Positions 8,708-17,585 of a DNA stretch of 64,000 bases are shown here, piece by piece. Positions within the stretch are counted from its first letter, which is position 1; the number at the start of each line of letters is the position of its first letter. A program made the translations under genes and the position numbers. The notes beneath the pieces were generated by a model. The model saw only the letters and a program-made list of their open reading frames with translations. It did no database searches and was not told the origin of the DNA. Origin of the DNA: Calothrix membranacea FACHB-236 (GTDB lineage: Bacteria > Cyanobacteriota > Cyanobacteriia > Cyanobacteriales > Nostocaceae); contig NZ_JACJPX010000031.1 of NCBI RefSeq assembly GCF_014696315.1, positions 1 through 64,000 of the forward strand, read 5' to 3'.

Positions 8708-10321
8708 TCAGCGTTTCACGAGTGCAGCGATCGCAGCTATTAATTTTGAGGGATCGGCGGGTTTAGCGATATGCAGTTGAAATCCAGCCGCGAATACCTG
8801 TTGTTGCGTGGTTTCTGCGGCGTAGGCTGTCAGGGCGATCGCGGGAATTTGTCCACCTTGATGTCCGGGTAACCTGCGGATTGTACGAATTAAAGAGTAG
8901 CCATCAACTTCTGGCATACCTAAATCGCTTAATAACAAATCGGGCTTTGTTTGGGCGATCGCAGCCAATGCTTCATTAGCTGAGGCGGCACTGGTGACGA
9001 ATGCACCATGTTGTTCTAACAAAAAGGCTAAAAATTCTCTTGTATCTATATCATCATCAACAATTAGTACTTTAATTCCTTCTAATGGGGCGTATGGTAC
9101 AGATAAGGAATAAGAATCTTGTGATAAATCGCTATCTCTTGATGATAATTTCAGCGTCTTTTGCAATGCAGGTAGAGACACTGTAAATGTCGCACCTTTT
9201 TCTTCACCGAGACTTTCTGCCCAAACTCTACCGCCATGTAATTCTACAAGTTGGCGGACAATTGCTAAACCAAGTCCTAATCCCCCCGATCTGCGGGTAA
9301 TTGTACTATCGGCTTGGCGAAAATATTCAAATACATGGGGTAGAAAATCTGAACTAATACCTTTACCTGTATCGCTGACTTGAATTTCTACTTGTGAATT
9401 TATTTGTTGTAATTTGACTTCTATTTCTCCACCAGTTGGGGTGAATTTGATGGCGTTAGAAAGTAAATTCCACACAACTTGTTGCAACCGGCTGCTATCA
9501 CCTTTTACCTGTGCAACTTTAGAGTCTAAATTGAGATGAATTTGAATTGATTTGGCTTCTGCTGCTAATCTTACTGTTTCTAAGGCAGCTTCAATTGTTG
9601 CAGCTAGATTCACTGTTTCTAAATTTAAGCCGAGTTTACCTCGCAGTATACGCGAGATATCTAACAAATCATCAATTAACTGCGCTTGTAATTCTGCGTT
9701 GCGTTCGATAGTTTCTACAGCGCGCAGGGTAGTTATTTCGTTTAAATTACGTTTTTTGAGTAACTTCGCCCACCCCAAAATCGGGTTAAGTGGCGATCGC
9801 AACTCATGAGAGACGATGGCGAGAAATTCATCTTTGATGCGGTTTGCGGCTTCGGCGGCTTCTTGCGATCGCTGGCGGGCATCCGCTTCTGCTAATGCTT
9901 TATCTCGCAAGCTTTTATATTCCTGAACTCGGAAGGTTAAATCAGTAACATCTTGAATGGAAAACAAGGCATAAAATTCATCACCATCGGCTTGTACAGC
10001 CGTTACTGTGGTGTGCTGAATGCGATATTTTTCTTGGGGTAACGGTACGGGAATAATATATTGATGCAGTTGGGAAGAAAATATTGTCGGTGGGCCACCT
10101 TGAAAAATTTGCTGCAAGCGGTTAATGTAGCGCGGTTGATCGAGATGGGAGAAATATTCCAGAATTGAATTACCTAAAATTCGACTGCGAGGAATTTGTG
10201 TCCATTCTTCTAAACTGCAATTCCAGAATAAAACACTGTAGTCTGACTGTAGAACAAAAGCTCCTAAAGTAATTTTATCTAGAAGGGCAAATTTTTCTTG
10301 AGCTTGTTCGATTCTATTCAT
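8708..10321 (-). CDS. Hybrid sensor histidine kinase (PAS-HisKA-HATPase-REC)
   Basis: 537-residue cytoplasmic hybrid kinase. An N-terminal PAS-like domain spans about 10-130, followed by a short Ala/Glu-rich coiled coil (135-165). The HisKA H-box is FLAIVSHELRSPLNPILGW (phosphorylatable His172), and the HATPase_c domain has N-box NLLSNAIKF, DTGKG near 317 and GGLGLGLAI near 346. A C-terminal receiver carries the phospho-acceptor Asp466 in LLLSDLGMPEVDG. There are no transmembrane segments, so it senses something intracellular or receives its signal from partners. It is the third gene of a minus-strand operon (receiver, cheC, kinase), 57 bp after cheC and divergent from the cheA cluster. That context suggests it is tied to the chemosensory system, which is inference. 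Confidence 0.9.
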   Translation of the reverse strand: MNRIEQAQEKFALLDKITLGAFVLQSDYSVLFWNCSLEEWTQIPRSRILGNSILEYFSHLDQPRYINRLQQIFQGGPPTIFSSQLHQYIIPVPLPQEKYRIQHTTVTAVQADGDEFYALFSIQDVTDLTFRVQEYKSLRDKALAEADARQRSQEAAEAANRIKDEFLAIVSHELRSPLNPILGWAKLLKKRNLNEITTLRAVETIERNAELQAQLIDDLLDISRILRGKLGLNLETVNLAATIEAALETVRLAAEAKSIQIHLNLDSKVAQVKGDSSRLQQVVWNLLSNAIKFTPTGGEIEVKLQQINSQVEIQVSDTGKGISSDFLPHVFEYFRQADSTITRRSGGLGLGLAIVRQLVELHGGRVWAESLGEEKGATFTVSLPALQKTLKLSSRDSDLSQDSYSLSVPYAPLEGIKVLIVDDDIDTREFLAFLLEQHGAFVTSAASANEALAAIAQTKPDLLLSDLGMPEVDGYSLIRTIRRLPGHQGGQIPAIALTAYAAETTQQQVFAAGFQLHIAKPADPSKLIAAIAALVKR

Positions 10322-10378
10322 ATAATCATCAGACTGCTTTTAAATTTTTTTCTACTGCATTTTTGGATATTTTTGCTC

Positions 10379-10984
10379 TCACGAGATTCCCATTTCCTGA
10401 TTAATTACTTGAATTAAGGTATCAAATGTATCTAATTCAAATATTAAAATAATATCTCCAATCAGTTCCAATTGTTCAATTGTAAATCTAGCCTGTGCTA
10501 GCAACATTTTCGACTCGCTTACAGTTGCAGATGCTAATAAATTTTCAATTTTATCTTCTAAATAAACAGGTAATGTATAATTCATGTGTTGCTTTAACAC
10601 ATTACCGATCGAACCCATTACCCCATTAATTACAATATTCCCGATTTCACTTAATGTACCAATTTTCACTGCGTCTAAGTCAGTTGAATCTGGTTCTTCA
10701 CCAGTCAAAACTGCTACTAATGAGGAAGCACTGTCAGTCGGGAAAATCAAGCCAGCTGTACCATAAAACGGCCCTGTAAAGCCGAGTCTCACAGCTGCTA
10801 AACTATCATCATGAAATCTTAAAGCTAATTCTTCATAGGCATCCGCAGCTGTTAATACTTTCACAAACGGAATTTGCAGACGAATGTGAGAGTTTACCAT
10901 CTCATTGAGTAAACTTGCTGCCCTACCAACTCCAATATTAATTAATTCTTGTAGGGCATCCAATTGTTCTGCTGTCACATTCAT
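10379..10984 (-). CDS. cheC: CheC-family CheY-phosphate phosphatase
   Basis: 201-residue CheC-like protein. The family's D-x3-E-x2-N phosphatase signature is intact in the first half (Asp9, Glu13, Asn16 in LDALQELINIGVGRAASLLNEM). The second site retains Glu113 and Asn116 (TLSEIGNIVINGVMGSIGNVL) but has Gly at the usual Asp/Ser position, so probably one site is fully competent. CheC proteins dephosphorylate CheY~P and can interact with CheD; no cheD is seen here. I chose the internal ATG giving MNVTAEQ, which lies 7 bp after the receiver gene's stop. A frame 18 codons longer would overlap that gene. The kinase gene follows, suggesting one transcript. Confidence 0.85.
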   Translation of the reverse strand: MNVTAEQLDALQELINIGVGRAASLLNEMVNSHIRLQIPFVKVLTAADAYEELALRFHDDSLAAVRLGFTGPFYGTAGLIFPTDSASSLVAVLTGEEPDSTDLDAVKIGTLSEIGNIVINGVMGSIGNVLKQHMNYTLPVYLEDKIENLLASATVSESKMLLAQARFTIEQLELIGDIILIFELDTFDTLIQVINQEMGIS

Positions 10985-10991
10985 CTTGGCT

Positions 10992-11357
10992 TTATTCCTT
11001 TGTATTGAGAACTTGCTGAACGGCTGCACGCAATTCATGTTCTTTTGGTGGTTTATTAATGAAATTTGCTGCGCCTAACTGATAAATTTGGTTGCGTGAG
11101 CCTTCTTGAATATCGGCTGAGATAATTATGGTAGGAATTTTTAATTGTTCATCTTGGAGAGCTTGCAAAAATTCAAAACCATTCATCTCAGGCATTAAAA
11201 TATCAGCTAAGACACAGCTTGGCTGATGCTTGTGAACCATTTCTAACCCTTCGCGCCCATTACTAGCTTCGAGAATTTCATAGCCATCTACTTGCAGAAA
11301 CTTCCGAATCATTCTGCGAGAAAAGGCTGCATCATCGATAATTAAAACCAATGCCAT
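10992..11357 (-). CDS. Single-domain response regulator (CheY-like receiver)
   Basis: 121-residue stand-alone receiver. The acidic pair is LIIDDAAF, the phospho-acceptor Asp52 is in CVLADILMPEMNG, the conserved Thr/Ser is in IIISADIQ, and the conserved Lys is in FINKPPKEHE. It has no output domain, so it works through protein contacts in the manner of CheY. First gene of the minus-strand operon with cheC and a hybrid kinase, so it is a natural substrate for both. It is transcribed divergently from cheA. Confidence 0.88.
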   Translation of the reverse strand: MALVLIIDDAAFSRRMIRKFLQVDGYEILEASNGREGLEMVHKHQPSCVLADILMPEMNGFEFLQALQDEQLKIPTIIISADIQEGSRNQIYQLGAANFINKPPKEHELRAAVQQVLNTKE

Positions 11358-11946
11358 CAGCTTTACCCTTTTGACCTGTGACTTTCAAAAATTGCAAAAT
11401 TAGTCTCTTCTTGAATTATCCGTAAAAATTAAGCTTATTTCTAAAAAATTTCTAAAAATTTATCTTTAGTTAATACAGCAGTTTTTACTCAATGATAAGC
11501 AAAGATATGATATTTTATAGTTTTATGTAATTAAAAGGCTATTGTTCTCAGAGTTAATTGATTTTCATTTTAGCTTTTTGCACTCCAGATAAAATTCTTT
11601 TATGGTATATTAGCTGTTTACAAAATTGATTACACATTTATGCCATGAAAATGCTATGGTCAAACACACTTTATTGATATAACTTAAGTAACCCCTAGTT
11701 TGATAAAATTATAAAAATTGACGATTGCAGCGTTAATACTGTCAATATTGTCTAGTTTGACACTGACCTTTTTGAAGATTTGGATTTGCATAGCAAAAGT
11801 GGGTATTGCATTTCTTTACTTTCGTTTTTAAGTGTAGCATTATGTTTTCAGCATTTATGACAATATACATCTCTCATGAGAGAGATATATATTGATTTTT
11901 GCAGGTTATTAGTATTAAAATAGTAAATTTTCAATCTATTAACAAA
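11358..11946. promoter_or_regulatory. Divergent intergenic region between the receiver/cheC operon and cheA
   Basis: 589 bp of AT-rich DNA separating two divergent chemosensory operons. Promoters for both are expected here but I cannot pin down boxes. A short perfect palindrome, CTCTCATGAGAG, sits at about 11872-11883, some 65 bp upstream of the preferred cheA start, and could be an operator. No gene is seen. Confidence 0.4.
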
Positions 11947-14085
11947 ATGGAGTTAACAGAAATAGATGATGACATAGAAGCATTTCTCGTTGAAAGCTAC
12001 GAGAATCTCGATCAAATTGAACGTGACATTATTGAGCTGGAGAAAGAGTCCGGAAATGGTGAAGAGTTAGCAAGGATTTATCGCTCGCTGCATACCCTGA
12101 AAGGCAATTGTGGATTTTTACCGTTTCCTAAGTTAGAAGCGTTGGCTCATGCGGCGGAAAGTTTGCTTTCGAGTTTGCGTGAACGCACTTTAGCAATCAC
12201 CCCCCAAATCGTCAGTACGTTACTCCAAACAATTGACAGTATTAGGCAAATGTTGTCTGCGATCGCAGCGACAAGAAAAGAAGGCGATCGCGATTATGCA
12301 GAACTAATTCAAAGATTAACTGCGTTGCAACAGACTCAGTCAGCAGCAGTTTCCCCAGCACCACAGCCTGTAGAATTATTTGATAGCGATTTAGAAGACT
12401 CAACCCTCACCACATCAGAATCTCATATTCGCGTTAATGTTGGGCTGTTAGATCAGGTGATGAATTTGGTAGGTGAACTGGTGTTAGCGCGTAACCAAGT
12501 CATGAAATTATCTACCAAGCTAAAAGATAGCAACTTGACTGCGGCTTGCCAAAGCTTGCACACAATTACAGGTGAGTTGCAAGAACAGGTAATGAAAACT
12601 CGCTTACAACCAATTAATAGTATCTGGCAAAAATTCCCCCGTGTAGTTCGCGATTTAGCGATCGCTTCTGGTAAACAAGTTGCAGTGGAAATGGTGGGGA
12701 TAGATACGGAACTAGATAAAAGTATTATTGAAGCCATCAAAGATCCTTTAACTCATTTAATCCGCAACTGTGTAGATCATGGGATTGAGTTTCCCGCCGA
12801 ACGCACAGCTAAGGGTAAACCTGCTGTTGGTAGGTTATTTCTCAAAGCTGGTTACGAAAGCGGTAAAGTCAATATAGAAATTGGTGATGATGGACGTGGA
12901 CTCAACCTTGAACGACTCAAAGCGCGATCGCAACAACTGGGATTAGTTAGCGCCAACCAAGCAGCGGCGATGAGTGATTCCGAAGCAATGAATTTAATTT
13001 TTTTACGTGGCTTTTCCACTGCTGAACAAATCACCAACCTCTCAGGACGAGGGGTAGGAATGGATATCGTCAAGGAGAATATTGAAAAAATTAACGGTAG
13101 CATCGAAATTGACAGTCGTTTAGGACAGGGAACAACATTTAAACTGAAAATTCCCCTGACATTGGCGATTATTTCTGCATTAATTATCAGCAGTAGTGGT
13201 GAATTTTATGCCATTCCTCAAGGGAATCTCCAAGAACTAGTGCGCCTAGAAATGGAGCAAGGATTAAAGAATATTGAAATATTTTATGATGTTCCCGTGT
13301 ATCGCTTGCGGGGTGAACTTATACCCTTAATTTACCTCCATCAAATATTACAAGTTGCCAATAATGTTACCAATAGTGAACTTCTGAGTATAGCCATTAT
13401 CCAAGCTGAAAACTATCGCTTTGGCTTGGTAGTAGATAGCATTGAAGATATTCAAGAAATTGTCGTCAAACCCTTAGGAAAGCAATTAAAGAACGTCTCT
13501 TTATTTGCAGGAGCCACAATTTTAGGAGATGGGAAAGTAGGATTAATTATTGATATCGTCGGTTTAGCCAAGCAAGCTGGTGTTAGCAGCACATATCAGC
13601 AGCTGGCGAAAGCTACAGATGTCAGTATTCCAGATGATCGCCAAACTATCTTACTTTTTACAGGCCCTCAAAGCGCACGCATGGGTATTCCCCTAGCGAT
13701 CGCATCCCGTCTGGCGGAAATTCCCACAACTGCGGTGGAGACAGTCGCTAATCAGACGGTTGTGCGGTATGACAATCAAATTTTGCCGCTAATTGATTTA
13801 CACAGCATATTTGGAATTGGCGATCGCAACTTTGATGATCTAGCAACAGCAACAGAGACATTAGCAATTATCATTGTCTCTCCCTACCCATCAGTCAGCG
13901 TGGCGCTAGTGGTTGATCACATTCTCGACATTGTTGAAGAACCACTGACCATCAAAGGTATACCTAGTAGAGAAGGCATTCTCTTCTCCACTGTGATTCA
14001 AGGTAAAATCACAGAAATTCTGGATATTGAGGCGGTAATTCGGATTACTAATCCTTATTTGTTGCAAGTAGCAAATTCTCGATGA
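11947..14085 (+). CDS. cheA: Chemotaxis-type histidine kinase CheA with two CheW-like domains
   Basis: 712-residue CheA. An N-terminal Hpt domain carries the phosphorylated His49 in YRSLHTLKGNCGFL. A Pro-rich linker around residue 130-145 stands where the CheY-binding P2 domain would lie, and no P2 is evident. The dimerisation helices follow (ETHIRVN-like SHIRVNVGLLDQVMNLVGELVLARNQ), then the HATPase with NCVDHGIEF, DDGRGL and GRGVGMDIVKENI. Two consecutive CheW-like modules close the protein (about 410-560 and 565-705); most CheA proteins have one. I preferred the ATG of MELTEIDDD over an in-frame TTG 16 codons earlier. It starts the plus-strand cluster cheA, cheW, mcp, cheB, cheR. Confidence 0.93.
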   Translation: MELTEIDDDIEAFLVESYENLDQIERDIIELEKESGNGEELARIYRSLHTLKGNCGFLPFPKLEALAHAAESLLSSLRERTLAITPQIVSTLLQTIDSIRQMLSAIAATRKEGDRDYAELIQRLTALQQTQSAAVSPAPQPVELFDSDLEDSTLTTSESHIRVNVGLLDQVMNLVGELVLARNQVMKLSTKLKDSNLTAACQSLHTITGELQEQVMKTRLQPINSIWQKFPRVVRDLAIASGKQVAVEMVGIDTELDKSIIEAIKDPLTHLIRNCVDHGIEFPAERTAKGKPAVGRLFLKAGYESGKVNIEIGDDGRGLNLERLKARSQQLGLVSANQAAAMSDSEAMNLIFLRGFSTAEQITNLSGRGVGMDIVKENIEKINGSIEIDSRLGQGTTFKLKIPLTLAIISALIISSSGEFYAIPQGNLQELVRLEMEQGLKNIEIFYDVPVYRLRGELIPLIYLHQILQVANNVTNSELLSIAIIQAENYRFGLVVDSIEDIQEIVVKPLGKQLKNVSLFAGATILGDGKVGLIIDIVGLAKQAGVSSTYQQLAKATDVSIPDDRQTILLFTGPQSARMGIPLAIASRLAEIPTTAVETVANQTVVRYDNQILPLIDLHSIFGIGDRNFDDLATATETLAIIIVSPYPSVSVALVVDHILDIVEEPLTIKGIPSREGILFSTVIQGKITEILDIEAVIRITNPYLLQVANSR

Positions 14086-14164
14086 TTTCTCACGCCTTCG
14101 ACGTTAGTCGTTCCTGCGTAGTAGGCGCAGAGGCGCAAAGAATAACTGACTTTTGGTTTATTTC

Positions 14165-14420
14165 CACCGACTTACTGACATTAACAATGTCAACCGATAC
14201 ATTAGCAATGTCAACCGATACATTAACAATGTCAACCAATACATTGGCAATGTCAACCGATACATTGGCAATGTCAACCAATACATTGGCAATGTCAACC
14301 AATACATTGGCAATGTCAACCGATACATTGGCAATGTCAACCAATACATTGGCAATGTCAACCAATACATTGGCAATGTCAACCAATACATTGGCAATGT
14401 CAACCAATACATTGGCAATG
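14165..14420. repeat. 21-bp tandem repeat array (about 12 units)
   Basis: Units of consensus AATGTCAACCRATACATTRRC start every 21 bp from 14186 to 14396 (11 copies with the intact AATGTCAACC core), with degenerate half-units at both ends. Because 21 is divisible by 3 and the unit has no stop codon in most frames, several frames on both strands are open. The plus-strand frame 14082-14450, which starts in an ATGA overlap with the cheA stop, would encode a heptapeptide repeat MST(N/D)TLA. No folded domain is recognisable, so I annotate repeat DNA and not a gene. It separates cheA from cheW. Confidence 0.9.
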
Positions 14421-14472
14421 CGAATCGTAGCATTAAGAGGTTATTTATAAAGTAAAAATAAAATTATTGTAG

Positions 14473-14538
14473 GATGCGTTAGGCGCTGGTTTCTAAGATG
14501 ATTTGTCACAAAAAAACTATCCTAGCGCCTAACGCATC
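14473..14538. repeat. Long inverted repeat of the GATGCGTTA family
   Basis: A perfect 15-bp inverted repeat (GATGCGTTAGGCGCT at 14473-14487 and its complement at 14524-14538) encloses a 36-bp loop. It lies about 50 bp upstream of cheW. The core resembles palindromes at 18446-18475, 43770-43797, 51655-51682 and 60977-61002, so it belongs to a dispersed repeat family. A hairpin in the cheA-cheW messenger could affect expression; this is inference. Confidence 0.8.
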
Positions 14539-14591
14539 ATCTATGCGGCGGTGCGTTACTGATTGGCCTTTCCTTCCCCACTCTAACCATC

Positions 14592-15035
14592 ATGACTGAA
14601 CAACTGTGTACCTTTTTCCTCAACGGCATTTTTTTTGGGATTGACGTACAGTACGTTCAAGAAGTAATTCGTCCCCAAGCTACGACACCTGTACCCTTGG
14701 CTCCCCCAGATATTTGTGGATTAATTAATCTGCGGGGACAAATTCTTACTGTCATTGATTTACAGCAACGATTAGAAATTGGGAAATCAGCGATCCAAAC
14801 CACAGCACCACAAGATGAAGCCCAAGGGTTTAATATAGTGGTTTCTACTAACGATGAGGTAGTTAGCCTGCTCGTTGATGATGTTGGAGATGTTTTAGAA
14901 TTCACACAAAATACATTTCAACCCCCACCAGCAACTTTAAAAGGTAGAATGCATCAGATGCTAGCTGGAGCTTATCCATATGCAGGAGGTTTGCTGCTAG
15001 TTCTAGACACTAAAAAAATTTTAGCTGCCAATTGA
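14592..15035 (+). CDS. cheW: Chemotaxis coupling protein CheW
   Basis: 147-residue single-domain CheW that couples receptors to CheA. Recognisable elements are the opening EQLCTFFLNGIFFGIDVQYVQEVI, LAPPDICGLINLRGQILTVIDL and VSLLVDDVGDVLEF. The length is typical. It begins 507 bp after cheA, beyond a tandem repeat and a hairpin, and is followed after 12 bp by the chemoreceptor gene, so cheW and mcp are probably cotranscribed. Confidence 0.93.
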   Translation: MTEQLCTFFLNGIFFGIDVQYVQEVIRPQATTPVPLAPPDICGLINLRGQILTVIDLQQRLEIGKSAIQTTAPQDEAQGFNIVVSTNDEVVSLLVDDVGDVLEFTQNTFQPPPATLKGRMHQMLAGAYPYAGGLLLVLDTKKILAAN

Positions 15036-15047
15036 GGAGCGCTTGCA

Positions 15048-16346
15048 ATGGCTACAAGTCGGAGTGGGAAAACAGCCAAAACTCCCTCAGATAATAATAT
15101 CAATGCAGTCGAGAGCGATCGCACTCCTACAGATCCGCAACTGCAACCTTTACTGAACGCATTAATAGCCGCCAAAAACGGTGATTTTTCCGTACGCTTA
15201 CCAGTGGAGAACAATGGATTAGCCCAAATCGCCACAGTTTTTAATGAATTGGTGAGCGTCAACCAAACTTTTACCACAGAAGTGAATCGCTTCACATCCG
15301 AGATTGGTAAAAAAGGCAAACTCGGTTCCCAGGCTGATGTTCCGGGTGTTACAGGCGCTTGGCAAGAAGTGATTGACAATTTAAACCAGATGTCAATTAA
15401 CCTCAGACAGCAAATCACAAGTATCAATGAAGTCACCTTGGCTGTTGCTAGTGGCGATTTATCTCAGCAAATTAGGGTACGCAATGCTGGCGACTTCAAG
15501 CAGCTTACCGATAATACCAATCAAATGATCGGTAGCCTCAAGTCTTCAATTCAACAAATGGCAGAAGTAGCCACAGCCGTTGCATCTTCCGCAGAAGAAT
15601 TAACCGCCGTCAGTCAGGAAATGACTGCAAATGCCGAACAAACCTCAGAACAAGCAACTTCTGCCTCAGCCTCAGCCGAACAGGTGAATCAGAATACGAC
15701 AACAGTTGTGACTGCAGTAGAAGAAATGAACGCTAGTATCCGCGAAATTGCCAAGACAGTTTCCCAAGGTGCAAAAGTAGCAGTAGAAGCTGTAAAAACT
15801 GCCGATCGCACCAACGAAACCATTAATAAACTTGGTCAAAGCAGCGTGGAAATTGGCAAAGTCATCAAAGTGATCACCTCAATTGCCCAACAAACAAACT
15901 TGCTCGCCTTGAATGCTACGATTGAAGCAGCAAGAGCCGGAGATGCTGGCAGAGGATTTGCTGTAGTCGCAAACGAAGTCAAGGAACTAGCCAAACAAAC
16001 AGCCAACGCCACCGAAGATATTAGCCAGCGAATTGAAGCGATTCAAACAGATACCAAAGGTGCAGTTAACGCAATCACGCAAATTACCGAAATCATTAAC
16101 CAGATTAATGATTTGCAAAGCGCGATCGCTAGCGCTGTTGAAGAACAAACCGCAACCACCAACGAAATTGCGCGCAACATCGCCGAAGCAGCCACAGGAA
16201 CCTCTGGGATTGCCAAAAATATTGCCATTGTCGCCCTCAACGCCCAAACCACCACAATAGGAGCCAGCAACACCTCACAAGCCGCCACAGAACTATCCCG
16301 AATGGCAGTAGATTTGCAAAAAGTCGTCAGTCAGTTTCAATATTAA
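15048..16346 (+). CDS. Soluble methyl-accepting chemotaxis protein (HAMP repeats plus MCP signalling domain)
   Basis: 432-residue chemoreceptor with no transmembrane segment and no separate sensor domain. The N-terminal part (about 35-150) looks like two HAMP-type units ([12 protein letters not shown]..., [28 protein letters not shown]). The C-terminal signalling domain has the conserved hairpin [34 protein letters not shown] that binds CheW and CheA. Glu/Gln-rich helices around it could be methylated by the CheR and CheB encoded just downstream. There is no C-terminal CheR-docking pentapeptide (it ends QFQY). The structure implies a cytoplasmic stimulus or an unseen input protein. Confidence 0.92.
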   Translation: MATSRSGKTAKTPSDNNINAVESDRTPTDPQLQPLLNALIAAKNGDFSVRLPVENNGLAQIATVFNELVSVNQTFTTEVNRFTSEIGKKGKLGSQADVPGVTGAWQEVIDNLNQMSINLRQQITSINEVTLAVASGDLSQQIRVRNAGDFKQLTDNTNQMIGSLKSSIQQMAEVATAVASSAEELTAVSQEMTANAEQTSEQATSASASAEQVNQNTTTVVTAVEEMNASIREIAKTVSQGAKVAVEAVKTADRTNETINKLGQSSVEIGKVIKVITSIAQQTNLLALNATIEAARAGDAGRGFAVVANEVKELAKQTANATEDISQRIEAIQTDTKGAVNAITQITEIINQINDLQSAIASAVEEQTATTNEIARNIAEAATGTSGIAKNIAIVALNAQTTTIGASNTSQAATELSRMAVDLQKVVSQFQY

Positions 16347-16349
16347 TTG

Positions 16350-16511
16350 GTGTTTGGTGTTTGGTGTTGGGTGTTTGGTGTTTGGTAATGGGTAATGGGT
16401 AATGGGTAATCGCTCCCCTGCTCCCTCTGCTCCCTTCCCCCTCATCCCCCTCATCCCCCTCATCCCCCTCATCTCCCTCATCTCCCCCATCCCCCTCATC
16501 CCCCAAACCCT
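16350..16511. repeat. Low-complexity simple repeats upstream of cheB
   Basis: Runs of GGTGTTTGGT, then GGTAATGG units, then CATCCCCCT units fill the mcp-cheB gap up to the cheB start codon. Similar CATCCCCCT runs occur at 63928-63960. No ribosome binding site can be distinguished in this DNA, so cheB translation may be weak or depend on upstream translation. Confidence 0.75.
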
Positions 16512-17585
16512 ATGCCCAAAATCCGGGTACTCGTAGTTGATGACGCTGTTGTTGTTCGGAGTCGTGTCAGTAAGATTCTGTCCAGCGACGCTGAGTTGGA
16601 GGTGGTGGATGTAGCAGCTAATGGACGTATTGCACTGGCGAAGATTCCCTATGTGAATCCTGATGTGATTATTTTGGATGTGGAAATGCCAGATTTGAAT
16701 GGCTTGGAAACCTTGGCGGCTATTCGCCAAATTTATCCACAGTTACCTGTAATCATGTTCAGCACTTCCACACGCATCGGAGCAAGTGCAACCCTCGAAG
16801 CTCTATCTTTGGGTGCTTCAGATTATGCCACCAAACCTAGTAACTTAGGAAGTATGGAGGCAACTACCCAACACATCCGTGAAGAATTAATTCCCAAAAT
16901 TAAGCTATTTGGTGCTGGAATTAATGTATTTCCGCCACAAATTACAATTAATCCTGCAAATTCTCCTCCCCTCACTCCAAAAATAGACCGGGTGGATGTT
17001 ATTGCCATTGGGGTTTCTACAGGAGGGCCTAATGCCTTAGCAAAAATACTTCCTGAACTTCCTGGTGATTTAGCAGTTCCCATCCTGATTGTGCAACATA
17101 TGCCGCCAATGTTTACAAAATTGTTAGCCGAAAGATTAGCCTCTAAGTGCCGAATCCAAGTGGATGAAGCGATTCCGGGCGCAGTATTAGAACCTGGAAA
17201 AGCGTGGATTGCACCTGGAGATTTCCACATGGTTGTACAACGGCATAAAAATATAGTTAGAATTGATACCCACAAATCAAGCCCCGAAAATTCCTGTCGT
17301 CCTTCCGTAGATGTTTTGTTGCGCTCAGTTGCAGAAGTTTATGGTAGTAGGGCGATCGCTGTTATACTGACAGGAATGGGGCAAGATGGATTACATGGCT
17401 GTAAGTGGATTCGGGAGGCTGGTGGTCAAATATTGGCTCAGGATAAAGCTAGTAGTGTAGTGTGGGGGATGCCTGGTTTTGTTGTCAACGCTGGACTAGC
17501 CGATCAAATTGTACCCCTCGACCAAATGGCAGGTGAAATTATGCGCCGGGTTCGTTACAATCAAACTCCTATCTTAGGTCTGTAA
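16512..17585 (+). CDS. cheB: Protein-glutamate methylesterase CheB
   Basis: 357-residue CheB that demethylates or deamidates chemoreceptors when phosphorylated. The N-terminal receiver has the DD pair in VLVVDDAVVVR, phospho-acceptor Asp56 in VIILDVEMPDLNG and the conserved Lys in ATKPS. The C-terminal esterase has the catalytic Ser169 (IAIGVSTGGPNAL), His196 (LIVQHMPPMF) and Asp292 (LTGMGQDG). Length and architecture are canonical. Its stop codon overlaps the cheR start by 1 bp (TAATG), indicating translational coupling. Confidence 0.94.
   Translation: MPKIRVLVVDDAVVVRSRVSKILSSDAELEVVDVAANGRIALAKIPYVNPDVIILDVEMPDLNGLETLAAIRQIYPQLPVIMFSTSTRIGASATLEALSLGASDYATKPSNLGSMEATTQHIREELIPKIKLFGAGINVFPPQITINPANSPPLTPKIDRVDVIAIGVSTGGPNALAKILPELPGDLAVPILIVQHMPPMFTKLLAERLASKCRIQVDEAIPGAVLEPGKAWIAPGDFHMVVQRHKNIVRIDTHKSSPENSCRPSVDVLLRSVAEVYGSRAIAVILTGMGQDGLHGCKWIREAGGQILAQDKASSVVWGMPGFVVNAGLADQIVPLDQMAGEIMRRVRYNQTPILGL

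Noticed and set aside
14082-14450. 122-codon frame of MST(N/D)TLA heptads overlapping the cheA stop
   Set aside because: The frame exists because the 21-bp repeat lacks stops; other frames on both strands are open too. It is kept as a repeat and raised as a finding only.
16293-16730. 145-codon minus-strand frame across the mcp-cheB junction
   Set aside because: It translates the CATCCCCCT simple repeat (MRGMRGMRG) and overlaps the well-supported cheB and mcp genes.
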